Of a stretch of 44,817 nucleotides of DNA, positions 8,222 to 16,133 are shown piece by piece. Source of the DNA: Anaerolineae bacterium CG2_30_57_67 (lineage in GTDB: Bacteria; Chloroflexota; Anaerolineae; Anaerolineales; Villigracilaceae). Within the stretch, counting starts at the first letter, position 1. Each line of letters begins with the position of its first letter. The stretch is from the NCBI GenBank assembly GCA_001872455.1, contig MNXJ01000031.1, positions 1 to 44,817 of the forward strand, read 5' to 3'. The position numbers and the translations under genes are program-made. The notes beneath the pieces were generated by a model that did not search any database, was not told where the DNA came from, and was given only the letters and a program-made list of their open reading frames with translations.

Positions 8222-8791
8222 TTAACTCAAGCCGCCCATCAGCCCCAACTCGGGCGCAATCCGGCGCATGGCGGCAATGACGTTACCAACGTGTTCGCCC
8301 CACAAATCCACGCCCAGGTCAGCGGCGCCTTTTTCCATTTCGGCGCGGTCGGTTCCGGCGGCAAAGGCTTTGTCCTTCCATTTCTTTTTAACGGAAGACG
8401 GCTCCAGGTCGAGCAACGATTTGGATGGCCGCACCAAGGCAACGGCGGTAATCAGCCCAGTGATTTCGTCGCAGGCGTTAAGCGCTTTTTCCATACGCGA
8501 ATCGCGGCTGACACCGGTATTATCGCCATGGCTGAGAATGGCGCGAATGACGATTTCGTCTACGCCACGCGCTCGTAGCAGAGGCGCACCTTCAGCCGGA
8601 TGTTGTTCGGCAGTCGGATGAATCTCCCAATCAAAGTCATGCAACAGGCCGGTGAGGCCCCACAGGTCGGCATCTTCACCATATTTTTCAGCGTAAAAAC
8701 GCATGGCAGCTTCGACGCTAAGCATGTGACGGATGAGCGATTCGCTTTTGACGTGCTCGCGGACAAGTTCAAGGGCTTCGGTGCGGTTCAT
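8222..8791 (-). CDS. HD-domain phosphohydrolase
   Basis: This 189-residue protein has the HD metal-dependent phosphohydrolase pattern: H22 (LIRHMLSVE), H51-D52 (GLLHDFDWE), His in AILSHGD near 88, and D108 (ACDEITG). Its substrate is unknown, although family members hydrolyse phosphomonoesters or nucleotides. An open frame continues back to 8980, but the ATG at 8791 overlaps the upstream stop as ATGA and has GGAGG about 10 nt before it, so I choose that start. It is coupled to the DUF218 gene upstream. Confidence 0.88.
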   Translation of the reverse strand: MNRTEALELVREHVKSESLIRHMLSVEAAMRFYAEKYGEDADLWGLTGLLHDFDWEIHPTAEQHPAEGAPLLRARGVDEIVIRAILSHGDNTGVSRDSRMEKALNACDEITGLITAVALVRPSKSLLDLEPSSVKKKWKDKAFAAGTDRAEMEKGAADLGVDLWGEHVGNVIAAMRRIAPELGLMGGLS

Positions 8792-9504
8792 GGCAAAGAT
8801 ACCTCCGGGAAAATAGGCTCTGGCGTGCCCAGAACGGGCAAGGGATGGGTAATGTAGACATCGCTCATCGCGGTAAAAGTGGCCGGCAGTTCGCGCAAAT
8901 TCCAGTAAAGCAGGGAAGAGCGTCGGTAGAACATGTTTTGCGCAATAACGCCGATACCATCCACGCCGAGAGCGTTGCACAGGTAGAGCGCGCGCGGCAA
9001 GTGAAAAGCCTGCGTGACAAGAATGGCTTGTTCAACGCCAAAAATGGCTTTGGCGCGGTAACAGGTATCGTAGGTGCGCCGCCCGGCGTAATCCAGCACG
9101 ATGGCCGCGTCGGGGACGCCGAGCGCCAGGGCATATTGGCGCATGGCTTCGGGTTCGTTGTAATTTTCATAACGATTATCGCCGCTCATCAACAGTTTTT
9201 CGGCTTTCCCAGCAAAATACAAATTGGCGGCGGTTTGCACACGATCTTTCAGAATAGGAGTGGCCTCGCCGCTGCGGGTCAATCCCGCTCCGAAAACAAT
9301 GACCACGCGCCGGGGCGAAACTTCGCTCTCGCTGTAGGTGCGCCACCAGCCGGTGAAGCCGGTCAACAGGCGCGCTAGAGTTAACAGCGTGATGCCAGCC
9401 AGAAAAAGTGTCCAGACAAATTTAAAAATCATCTTAAAGAATTTGGCTCTCAGGGAGTTGCCGTGGCGTCCACAGTTACGATATTTTACCAAAGTACACC
9501 TCAT
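8788..9504 (-). CDS. SanA/YdcF-like DUF218 membrane protein
   Basis: This protein of up to 238 residues has one N-terminal membrane helix (near residues 26-45) and a DUF218 domain with VVIVFGAGLTRSGEATPILKDR, LLMSGDN, the REYN-like NEPEAMRQYA, and LVTQAFHLPRAL. These match vancomycin-exclusion protein SanA and YdcF, whose cell-envelope function is poorly defined. Two starts are possible. The 9504 ATG is 5 nt after a minus-strand TATAAA (9515-9510), which fits leaderless initiation. The 9432 ATG begins directly at the helix but has no clear ribosome-binding site. The stop overlaps the HD gene start by four bases. Confidence 0.85.
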   Translation of the reverse strand: MRCTLVKYRNCGRHGNSLRAKFFKMIFKFVWTLFLAGITLLTLARLLTGFTGWWRTYSESEVSPRRVVIVFGAGLTRSGEATPILKDRVQTAANLYFAGKAEKLLMSGDNRYENYNEPEAMRQYALALGVPDAAIVLDYAGRRTYDTCYRAKAIFGVEQAILVTQAFHLPRALYLCNALGVDGIGVIAQNMFYRRSSLLYWNLRELPATFTAMSDVYITHPLPVLGTPEPIFPEVSLP

Positions 9505-9630
9505 GCCGGTTTATAGGTGATCGTTCCAAAGCAGGTAAGAAGAAGGTGGGTGGATTATATGCGTCTATCGTTGGTGCTTGTCAATCTTCACTAATTTCGG
9601 AACGCCACGCCGTGGATGCTATTCATCATT

Positions 9631-9636
9631 TACAAT
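9631..9636 (+). promoter_or_regulatory. -10 box of tlyA, leaderless arrangement
   Basis: TACAAT with six bases between it and the ATG at 9643, so transcription is predicted to begin at or next to the start codon. No Shine-Dalgarno is present. Confidence 0.5.
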
Positions 9637-9642
9637 TGCGTT

Positions 9643-10422
9643 ATGTCCAAAACTCGTCTCGACCTTTTGCTGATGGAGCGCGGTCTGACCGAAAGCCGCA
9701 GTAAAGCCCAGGCCATCATCATGGCCGGACAGGTGCGCGTCAACGGTCAGGTGGTGGATCGGTCTTCAGCGGCATTTTTGCCGGATGTGGATCTGACCGT
9801 GGAGGCTGGTCCGCGTTTTGTCTCACGCGGCGGCGAAAAATTGCTCGCCGCGCTGGAAACGTTTCCCATCAACCCGGCGGGCCGCGTCTGCGCCGATGTC
9901 GGCGCTTCCACTGGCGGATTTTCAGACTGTCTGCTGCAATACGCTGCGGCCAAAATCTACGCGATTGACGTGGGCAAAGGCATTTTGCACTGGAAAATCC
10001 GCTCGGACGCGCGCGTGGTGGTGATGGAAGAAACCAACGCCCGCTACGTCGAGGCGCTGCCCGAAGCGGTGACGCTGGTCGTCTGCGATGCCTCGTTCAT
10101 CTCACTGAGAATTTTATTGCCGGTCATGAAGCGCTGGCTGGCGGTAAACGGCGAAGTCATCACGCTGATTAAGCCACAATTCGAGGCCGGCCGCAAGGAA
10201 TCGGCGCGCGGCGCAGGTGTCATCCGTGACCCGGCAGTTCATCAGCGCGTGCTGGCCGAGGTGCTGGATTTCGCCCGTCAAACGGGATTCAGCCTGCGCG
10301 GGCTGATAAAATCGCCAGTGGTTGGTCCCAAAGGCAACATCGAGTTTCTGGCCTGGCTGGATGTTCAGCCCCACGCCAGCATGGACATTCCCCGTCTGGT
10401 GGAAAAAGCGCTGGCAGGCTGA
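9643..10422 (+). CDS. tlyA: TlyA-family rRNA 2'-O-methyltransferase
   Basis: This 259-residue protein combines an N-terminal S4 RNA-binding domain (residues 1-60, RLDLLLMERGL then RSKAQAIIMAGQVRVNG) with an FtsJ-like methyltransferase fold. It has a SAM motif ADVGASTGGFSDCLLQ, then VVCDASFISL and the catalytic-Lys region LIKPQFEAGR. TlyA methylates cytidine 2'-OH groups in 16S and 23S rRNA and, in some bacteria, sets capreomycin sensitivity. Haemolysin annotations are historical. A longer frame starts at 9616, but the ATG at 9643 matches the family N terminus and the leaderless promoter. Its stop directly abuts the converging CDF gene. Confidence 0.93.
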   Translation: MSKTRLDLLLMERGLTESRSKAQAIIMAGQVRVNGQVVDRSSAAFLPDVDLTVEAGPRFVSRGGEKLLAALETFPINPAGRVCADVGASTGGFSDCLLQYAAAKIYAIDVGKGILHWKIRSDARVVVMEETNARYVEALPEAVTLVVCDASFISLRILLPVMKRWLAVNGEVITLIKPQFEAGRKESARGAGVIRDPAVHQRVLAEVLDFARQTGFSLRGLIKSPVVGPKGNIEFLAWLDVQPHASMDIPRLVEKALAG

Positions 10423-11391
10423 TTATTCAAAATACTGTGGCTGATAATCTACACTGCGCTTGCGGGCTTCGGCCAGAACTTGATCCAATGTCATATCGCG
10501 GTGCGATTCATCCGAAGGGTGGTAATGCACATGTACACGGCTGACACTGGGGATGACGCGGCATAACAAAAACTCCACTTTGCTGGCAATTTCATCGCCT
10601 TGCGCCACCGATAATTTACCATCCACGCCAATCGTCACATTAACGGTGATGTGCGGCCCAAAGCGGTGCGCCTGAATTTCCTGTATCTGTTCCACGCCGG
10701 GGATGTCGCTCAATAAATCCACAATTCGATTGCCCAACTCGCGGCTGGGAACAGCGTCCATTAGTTCCACCGAAGATTCGCGCAAAATGTAAATGCCAGT
10801 GCGTAAAATTAACAGCGCCACCAGCGCTCCAGCCAGTGGGTCTACCCACGGCAAGCCGCGCTGACCGAGGAAAATTCCCAGCGCGGCGGCGGAAGCCGAA
10901 AATAAGTCATTGCGATGGTCGAAGGCCAACGCCTGTACCACAGGATTGTTGGTTTGCTTTCCCAGCCGTCCCACGAACCAGGTGAGGAACAGTTTGACGC
11001 CCATCGTTGCCAGTACCATCCACAAGGCTGCGTCGGATGCGCCGTTGGAATGGACGATTCCCTCGATGAGTTTCCATATCTGGTCAATTGCGCCCCAAAA
11101 AACGGCGACAGCCGTCGCAACGATGAACGAACCCACCACCACCGATGCAATACTCTCCAGCTGGCGGTGACCATAGGGATGCTCATCATCCGCTGGTTTG
11201 TTCGCCAGACGCACGAAAATTCCGGCCACCACGTAATAAGCCACGTCCGAAGTGGAGTTGATGCCCTCGGCCAGCAGGGCCGGGCTGTGGCCGAGAATGC
11301 CAATCGAAGTTTTCAACCCGGCCAGGACAATATTGATGCCCAGGCCAAGATAGACGGCGAGTAAACTTTTTCGGTCGCGGTCGTGTTTCAT
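10423..11391 (-). CDS. Cation diffusion facilitator (CDF) metal efflux transporter
   Basis: This 322-residue protein has six membrane helices followed by a cytoplasmic ferredoxin-like domain (residues about 215-300). Metal-site residues of the CDF family are visible as the Asp in INSTSDVAYYV (helix 2) and the His/Asp in ALAFDHRNDLFSA (helix 5). CDF proteins exchange Zn, Fe, Mn or Co for protons, and the metal cannot be assigned here. An open frame reaches back to 11493, but the ATG at 11391 is the natural start. It lies 7 nt after a minus-strand TACAAT box (11404-11399), a leaderless pattern. Divergent from the UbiA-type gene. Confidence 0.93.
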   Translation of the reverse strand: MKHDRDRKSLLAVYLGLGINIVLAGLKTSIGILGHSPALLAEGINSTSDVAYYVVAGIFVRLANKPADDEHPYGHRQLESIASVVVGSFIVATAVAVFWGAIDQIWKLIEGIVHSNGASDAALWMVLATMGVKLFLTWFVGRLGKQTNNPVVQALAFDHRNDLFSASAAALGIFLGQRGLPWVDPLAGALVALLILRTGIYILRESSVELMDAVPSRELGNRIVDLLSDIPGVEQIQEIQAHRFGPHITVNVTIGVDGKLSVAQGDEIASKVEFLLCRVIPSVSRVHVHYHPSDESHRDMTLDQVLAEARKRSVDYQPQYFE

Positions 11392-11398
11392 GCGGCTA

Positions 11399-11404
11399 AT
11401 TGTA
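11399..11404 (-). promoter_or_regulatory. -10 box of the CDF gene, leaderless arrangement
   Basis: TACAAT on the minus strand with seven bases before the ATG at 11391. No Shine-Dalgarno lies in that interval. Confidence 0.45.
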
Positions 11405-11510
11405 TCTGTTTTGTGCAGAGGCGAAATGGATAAACAGCACAAATTTATTACTATTTTTAGCAATTGTTCAGGCTTGCCCAATTCATCGCTCATCCTTCTC
11501 CATTCTGCAT

Positions 11511-11516
11511 TAAAAT
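11511..11516 (+). promoter_or_regulatory. -10 box of the UbiA-type gene, leaderless arrangement
   Basis: TAAAAT, then six bases, then the ATG at 11523. No Shine-Dalgarno is possible if transcription begins at the usual distance. Confidence 0.45.
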
Positions 11517-11522
11517 GGTTTC

Positions 11523-12383
11523 ATGTTCAACGCCCTGATAAAAACCATACGCCCGAAACAGTGGGCAAAAAGTGTTTTTCTCTTTGCCGCGCTGGTCTTT
11601 GACCGCAAACTGACCAACCTCGAAGCCATTTGGCACACGCTGGCCGGGGCGCTGGTCTTCAGCCTGATTGTCAGCGCGGTCTACATCATCAACGACATTG
11701 CTGATGTGGAATCTGACCGCAAGCACCCCACCAAGCGCAATCGTCCCATCGCGGCGGGCAAACTCCCCATTCCGGTTGCCTGGGGCGTGGCGGCGGGGAT
11801 TTTGCTGGTGGCGTTTCCGCTGACCTACCTGCTTTCGCCCGCCTTCGCGCTGGTGACTGGCGGGTACTTTTTGCTCAACCTGCTTTATTCCAAGTGGCTC
11901 AAACACGTTGCCCTGCTCGACATCATCGTGCTGGCCTCGTTTTACGTTTTGCGCGTGGCAGCGGGCGTCACGCTGATTGACGTTTTGCGCTTTTCACCCT
12001 GGATTTATCTCTTCACCATCTTTCTGGCGCTGCTGATGGGGGCGGGCAAGCGCCGCGCCGAATTGGCCGAACTGGCGGGCAGTTCGCGCCGCGTGCTGGA
12101 AGGCTATACGCTCAATTTTCTCGACCAACTCATTACGCTGGCTTCCGGCACAACCATCATCACCTATTGCCTGTACACCTTCTCTGCGCCCAACCTGCCC
12201 GAAAATCACGCCATGATGCTGACGATTCCCTTCATCATCTACAGCATTTTGCGCTATCAATATTTGCTGCAAGTCAAAGAAACCGGCGGCGCGCCCGAAG
12301 ACGTGGTGCTGGCCGACCGGCCTTTGCAAATTTCCATTTTGTTGTGGGGGTTGGCGGTTTTGCTCGTGTTTTATCGCTTTTAA
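11523..12383 (+). CDS. UbiA-family decaprenyl-phosphate phosphoribosyltransferase-like protein
   Basis: This 286-residue integral membrane prenyltransferase has about eight or nine helices. The first Asp-rich motif NDIADVESDRKHPTKRNRPI starts at N57-D58, with D61 and D65. The basic N terminus (LIKTIRPKQWAKSVFLFAAL) and the loop AGKRRAELAEL resemble the phosphoribosyltransferase branch, which moves phosphoribose from PRPP to a polyprenyl phosphate for arabinose-type cell-wall or glycan precursors. A quinone-type UbiA activity cannot be excluded. It is followed 6 bp later by mevalonate kinase, so polyprenyl-lipid supply and use may be co-expressed. Confidence 0.8.
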   Translation: MFNALIKTIRPKQWAKSVFLFAALVFDRKLTNLEAIWHTLAGALVFSLIVSAVYIINDIADVESDRKHPTKRNRPIAAGKLPIPVAWGVAAGILLVAFPLTYLLSPAFALVTGGYFLLNLLYSKWLKHVALLDIIVLASFYVLRVAAGVTLIDVLRFSPWIYLFTIFLALLMGAGKRRAELAELAGSSRRVLEGYTLNFLDQLITLASGTTIITYCLYTFSAPNLPENHAMMLTIPFIIYSILRYQYLLQVKETGGAPEDVVLADRPLQISILLWGLAVLLVFYRF

Positions 12384-12389
12384 GACAGG

Positions 12390-13400
12390 ATGAATGGGAT
12401 GAATGGGATTGTTCGGGCGGACGCGCCAGGAAAAATCATTCTCTTTGGCGAACACGCTGTCGTCTATGGCCGTCCGACGCTGGCCGTGCCGGTGATGCAA
12501 GTCGCTGCCAGCGTGGAAATCACCACCCAACCGCCCAACCGTCCAACCGGAAAACCGAAAAACCGTTCAACCGGAAAACTTAATCTCTGGCTGGATGCGC
12601 CCGATATTGGCCTTTCGGCCCCGGTGGAGGCTCTGCTCCAGCAGGCGACTCCGCCGCCACTGGCAATCGCCATCCGCAGCGTGTGCCAGGCGTTGGGCGT
12701 GGAGCAGCCCCCCCGGCTGCGGATTCGCGTTACATCCAGCATTCCCCTCGCCTCGGGGCTGGGTTCCGGCGCCGCCGTCAGCGTGGCGCTCATTCGGGCG
12801 CTTTCCGCCGCCCTCGGCCAGCCCCTGCCCGACGAGCAGGTCAACGCCCTGGCCTACGAAATCGAAAAACTGTATCACGGCACGCCCTCCGGCATTGATA
12901 ACACCGTCATCACCTACGCCCGGCCGGTTTATTTTGTGCGCGGTCAAATTTTGCAAACCTTCCGCGTCGTGCGCCCCTTTACGCTGGTGATTGGTGACAG
13001 CGGCATCGCCGCCCCAACGCGAGAATCCGTTGGCGCGGTGCGCCAACTCTGGCAAGCCGACCCCGCCCGCTGGGAAAAAGTCTTCGACCAGGTGGCGGAA
13101 ATTGTCGAGGCCGCCAAAAATGCCATCGAAAGCGGCGAAGTTTCCCGCCTGGGCGCGCTGATGGACGAAAATCAGGCGCTGCTGCAACAAATGACCGTTT
13201 CCAGCGCCGAACTTGACCGGTTGGTGGCGGCAGCCAAAACAGCCGGGGCGCAGGGCGCCAAATTGAGCGGCGGCGGGCGCGGCGGCAACATGCTCGCCCT
13301 GGCGACGCCCGAAACGGCGGCGGCGGTGGCGGCGGCGCTGCGTCAGGCCGGGGCGCGCAACACCATCATCACCACCATTGACGGCGGCGCAGCCCGCTGA
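12390..13400 (+). CDS. mvk: Mevalonate kinase with an in-frame octanucleotide-repeat insert
   Basis: This 336-residue GHMP kinase phosphorylates mevalonate in the mevalonate route to isoprenoids. Visible are ADAPGKIILFGEHAVVYG (residues 10-27), the ATP loop IPLASGLGSGAAVSVAL near 122-138, the catalytic-Asp segment YHGTPSGIDNTVI and the C-terminal KLSGGGRGGNMLAL. Start codons at 12390 and 12399 are both in frame, inside a 9-bp direct repeat (GGATGAATG). Residues about 47-62 (PPNRPTGK, PKNRSTGK) are encoded by six AACCGNNN octamers at 12529-12576. They look like an inserted low-complexity loop absent from typical mevalonate kinases. It is second in an operon with the UbiA-type gene. Confidence 0.93.
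   Translation: MNGMNGIVRADAPGKIILFGEHAVVYGRPTLAVPVMQVAASVEITTQPPNRPTGKPKNRSTGKLNLWLDAPDIGLSAPVEALLQQATPPPLAIAIRSVCQALGVEQPPRLRIRVTSSIPLASGLGSGAAVSVALIRALSAALGQPLPDEQVNALAYEIEKLYHGTPSGIDNTVITYARPVYFVRGQILQTFRVVRPFTLVIGDSGIAAPTRESVGAVRQLWQADPARWEKVFDQVAEIVEAAKNAIESGEVSRLGALMDENQALLQQMTVSSAELDRLVAAAKTAGAQGAKLSGGGRGGNMLALATPETAAAVAAALRQAGARNTIITTIDGGAAR
12529..12576 (+). repeat. Six AACCGNNN octamer units inside mevalonate kinase
   Basis: The units read AACCGCCC, AACCGTCC, AACCGGAA, AACCGAAA, AACCGTTC, AACCGGAA, a strict 8-bp period. Six units make 48 bp, so the reading frame is kept, and three units encode eight residues, giving the protein repeat NRPTGKPK/NRSTGKLN. The reverse complement of the array at 39410-39465 has the same AACCGGAA unit. 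Confidence 0.85.
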
Positions 13401-13432
13401 CCCGTCTCTTTCCCTCACGCGGAGGAAAAAGC

Positions 13433-14161
13433 ATGCCTCATGTTCAATTGTTCGTCACCTGCCTGGTGGATACGTTTCGCCCGCAAACCGGCGAGGCGCT
13501 GGTCAATGTTTTGCGTCGCCTGGGCATGGATGTAACGTTTCCGCAGGGGCAAACCTGCTGTGGTCAGCCCGCCTTCAACGCAGGTCTGCGCAGCGATGCG
13601 CGTCGCATGGCCGAACAAACCATCCGCGTTTTTGAAGCCGACCCCGCGCCGCTGATTTTGCCCTCCGGCTCCTGTGCGGCCATGCTCAAAGACGGCTACC
13701 CCGAACTTTTTGCCGATGACCCGCTCTGGCTGCCGCGCGCTGAGGCGCTTGCCGCGCGCACCTTTGAATTTACCCAATATTTGGTGGATGTTTTGGGCGT
13801 GACGGATGTTGGCGCGCGCTGGGACGGCGACCTGGCCTATCACGCTTCCTGCCACATCACGCGCCACCTGGGCGTGGAGCGTCAGCCGCTGGCGCTGCTG
13901 GCGGCGGTGCAAGGCGCGCGCCTGGTGGAACTGCCCGCCGCCAGCGATTGCTGCGGCTTTGGCGGCGTCTTCAGCGTGGAACACCCCGAAATCAGCGCCG
14001 AAATGCTGCAGCGGAAAATTTCCAGCCTGGAAGCGCTGCCCGGTGAGCCGACGCTGGTCGTCGCCGATACGGGCTGCATTTTGCACATTGCCGCAGGCTT
14101 GCATCGTCAGGGTAAAACGCCGCGCGTGGTTCACATTGCCGAAGTGCTGGATTCTCACTAG
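13433..14161 (+). CDS. LutA-like (Fe-S)-binding protein with two CCG domains
   Basis: This 242-residue protein carries two cysteine-rich CCG repeats: C10 with TCCGQPAF (C42-C43) and SGSC (C81), then [15 protein letters not shown] and ADTGC. It matches LutA/YkgE, the small subunit of the LutABC L-lactate oxidation complex and of related heterodisulfide-reductase-like and glycolate-oxidase-like complexes. LutB and LutC partners are absent from the neighbourhood, so lactate oxidation is only a guess. GGAGG about 9 nt before the ATG supports the start. RadC begins 3 nt after its stop. Confidence 0.85.
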   Translation: MPHVQLFVTCLVDTFRPQTGEALVNVLRRLGMDVTFPQGQTCCGQPAFNAGLRSDARRMAEQTIRVFEADPAPLILPSGSCAAMLKDGYPELFADDPLWLPRAEALAARTFEFTQYLVDVLGVTDVGARWDGDLAYHASCHITRHLGVERQPLALLAAVQGARLVELPAASDCCGFGGVFSVEHPEISAEMLQRKISSLEALPGEPTLVVADTGCILHIAAGLHRQGKTPRVVHIAEVLDSH

Positions 14162-14163
14162 CC

Positions 14164-14874
14164 ATGACCGAATCTGATTCGCCCCGCCCCGCCTATCGCA
14201 TCACCGATTTGCAAGAAACCGACCGCCCGCGCGAGCGGCTGGCCGCGCTGGGCCCGCAAGCGCTTTCCAATGCAGAACTGATTGCCATTCTGCTGCGGGT
14301 GGGCGTGCCCGGCGAAAACGCCGTGCAGGTTGCTCAACGCCTGCTGCAAACCTTTGGCGGAATCAGCGGCCTGCACCGCGCCCCGTTTGATGAGTTGCTT
14401 CATCAGCACGGGCTGGGCGAGGCCAAGGCGGCGCAAATCAAGGCCGCGATTGAGTTGGGCCGCCGTCTGACGCTCGAATCGCCCGAAGAGCGCCCGGTCA
14501 TCAACTCACCCGCCGACGCCGCCGCGCTGGTGCAATACGAAATGGGCGCGCTGGAGCAGGAACATTTGCGCGTGATGCTGCTCGACCGGCGCAATCGTGT
14601 GCTGGAAACGGTGGATTTGTATCGCGGCTCGGTCAGTTCTTCGCAAATTCGGGTGGGAGAAATTTTCCGCGAGGCGGTGCGTAAAAACGCCTCGGCGCTG
14701 ATTGTGATTCACAATCACCCCAGCGGCGACCCGACCCCCAGCCCCGACGATGTGGCCGTCACCCGCGCCATTTTGCAGGCTGGAAAAATGCTGGATGTGG
14801 ACGTGCTCGACCATCTGGTGATTGGCGCCGGGCGCTGGGTCTCGCTGAAGGAGCGCGGGCTGGGGTTTTCGTAA
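14164..14874 (+). CDS. radC: RadC-family JAB-domain protein
   Basis: This 236-residue protein has an N-terminal UPF0758 helix-hairpin-helix part ([25 protein letters not shown], then [19 protein letters not shown]) and a C-terminal JAB/MPN metalloprotease-like domain with [14 protein letters not shown], which supplies the His-x-His and Asp zinc ligands. The older DNA-repair role is doubtful and the molecular activity is not settled. Length and motifs are complete. It sits 3 bp after the LutA-like gene and probably shares its transcript. No terminator is evident downstream. Confidence 0.95.
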   Translation: MTESDSPRPAYRITDLQETDRPRERLAALGPQALSNAELIAILLRVGVPGENAVQVAQRLLQTFGGISGLHRAPFDELLHQHGLGEAKAAQIKAAIELGRRLTLESPEERPVINSPADAAALVQYEMGALEQEHLRVMLLDRRNRVLETVDLYRGSVSSSQIRVGEIFREAVRKNASALIVIHNHPSGDPTPSPDDVAVTRAILQAGKMLDVDVLDHLVIGAGRWVSLKERGLGFS

Positions 14875-14990
14875 TTTAGACCAAGTTTTTCGTGAACTCC
14901 GTGTCCCAAAAATGGTGGCACATGTGTAGACTTTGTGCAGTAAGACAAACCCTTAACGCGAATTTTTAGGGTGGGCAGTTACAAACAAGG

Positions 14991-14996
14991 TATAAT
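14991..14996 (+). promoter_or_regulatory. Probable -10 box upstream of the Mrp gene
   Basis: A consensus TATAAT lies about 60 nt before the ATG at 15057, leaving a 5' UTR of about 54 nt with TAGGAA near the start. No clear -35 box is seen. Confidence 0.45.
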
Positions 14997-15056
14997 TTGC
15001 GCCTGCAACCCGGCAAAAGCCCAACGGCTTTTGACTTCACTAACGGTATAGGAATT

Positions 15057-16127
15057 ATGGCTAACATTACCCGTGAAACTGTTTTGGCGGCTCTCGGCAA
15101 AGTCGAAGAGCCGGAACTTCATCAGGATTTGGTCACGCTCGGCATGGTGCGTGATTTGACGATTGACGGCGAAACCGTCAGCTTCAGCGTCATGCTCACC
15201 ACCCCGGCCTGCCCGCTGCGCGGAAAAATCGAAAAAGAAGCCCGCGAAGCGGTGGAAGCGCTCGGCGCGAAAAAGGTTACCGTCAAACTCGACTCGGACG
15301 TGCCACATGACGGACGCATGCGCGGGCTGGTCACCACCCCCATCCGCAACGCCATCGCCGTCGCCTCGGGCAAAGGCGGCGTCGGCAAAAGCACAGTCGC
15401 CGTCAACCTGGCCGTCGCCCTGGCGCAGAGCGGCGCGCGCGTCGGCCTGATGGACGCCGACATCTACGGCCCCAATGTGCCGACGATGATGGGCGCGCCC
15501 TTCATGCCCGCCCCGCGCGAAAACAAACTCATCCCCGCCGAAAACTATGGCGTCAAAATCATGTCCATGGGCTACCTGGTCAAACCCGGCCAACCGCTCA
15601 TCTGGCGCGGGCCGATGCTCAACAGCGCCATCCGCCAATTTTTGAGCGACGTGGAGTGGGGCGAACTGGACTATTTGATTATTGACCTGCCACCAGGCAC
15701 GGGCGATGCGCCGCTCTCGCTGGCGCAATCCCTGCCGCTGACGGGCGTCGTCATCGTCACCCTACCGCAGGCCGTCTCGCTGGAAGACGCCTCACGCGGG
15801 CTGGAAATGTTCAATCAGCTGCAAGTTCCCATCCTCGGCGTGGTCGAAAACATGAGTTACCTGACTTTGCCAGACGGCTCCAAGATGGACGTTTTCGGTC
15901 AGGGCGGCGGTGAAGCCATGGCAAAACATTACAACGTCCCGTTTTTGGGCGGCATCCCAATGAACCCGAAGGTGCGTATCGGCGGCGACAACGGCGCGCC
16001 CATCCTGGTCAGCGACCCGCAATCAGACTCAGCCCAGGCGCTGAAAGCCCTCGCCGAAAACGTCGCCGCCAGAGTGAGCGTCGCCGCCCTGAGAGGCAAC
16101 GACGCCCCCAGTATCAACATCATCTAA
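15057..16127 (+). CDS. Mrp/NBP35-family P-loop ATPase with N-terminal DUF59 domain
   Basis: This 356-residue protein of the ApbC/Nbp35 group is implicated in Fe-S cluster delivery. A DUF59/MIP18 domain (residues 1-85, with TTPACPLRG at 48-56) precedes the deviant Walker [12 protein letters not shown] at 103-113, then [11 protein letters not shown] and [10 protein letters not shown]. The usual C-terminal CxxC of classical ApbC is absent. The equivalent stretch reads [21 protein letters not shown], as I recall for actinobacterial Mrp. The open frame starts at 14997 (TTG), but the ATG at 15057, after TAGGAA, matches the family N terminus. The next gene starts 6 nt after its stop. Confidence 0.93.
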   Translation: MANITRETVLAALGKVEEPELHQDLVTLGMVRDLTIDGETVSFSVMLTTPACPLRGKIEKEAREAVEALGAKKVTVKLDSDVPHDGRMRGLVTTPIRNAIAVASGKGGVGKSTVAVNLAVALAQSGARVGLMDADIYGPNVPTMMGAPFMPAPRENKLIPAENYGVKIMSMGYLVKPGQPLIWRGPMLNSAIRQFLSDVEWGELDYLIIDLPPGTGDAPLSLAQSLPLTGVVIVTLPQAVSLEDASRGLEMFNQLQVPILGVVENMSYLTLPDGSKMDVFGQGGGEAMAKHYNVPFLGGIPMNPKVRIGGDNGAPILVSDPQSDSAQALKALAENVAARVSVAALRGNDAPSINII

Positions 16128-16133
16128 AAAGCG

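Noticed and set aside
8069-8578. 169-codon plus-strand ORF opposite the HD-domain gene
   Set aside because: Mostly antisense to the HD protein. The remaining 8039-8221 part shows no ribosome-binding site or recognisable domain.
12567-13418. 283-codon minus-strand ORF opposite mevalonate kinase
   Set aside because: It mirrors a clear GHMP kinase. No domain or ribosome-binding site was seen on the minus strand.
13415-14158. 247-codon minus-strand ORF opposite the LutA-like gene
   Set aside because: Shadow of a CCG-domain protein with obvious conserved cysteines on the plus strand.
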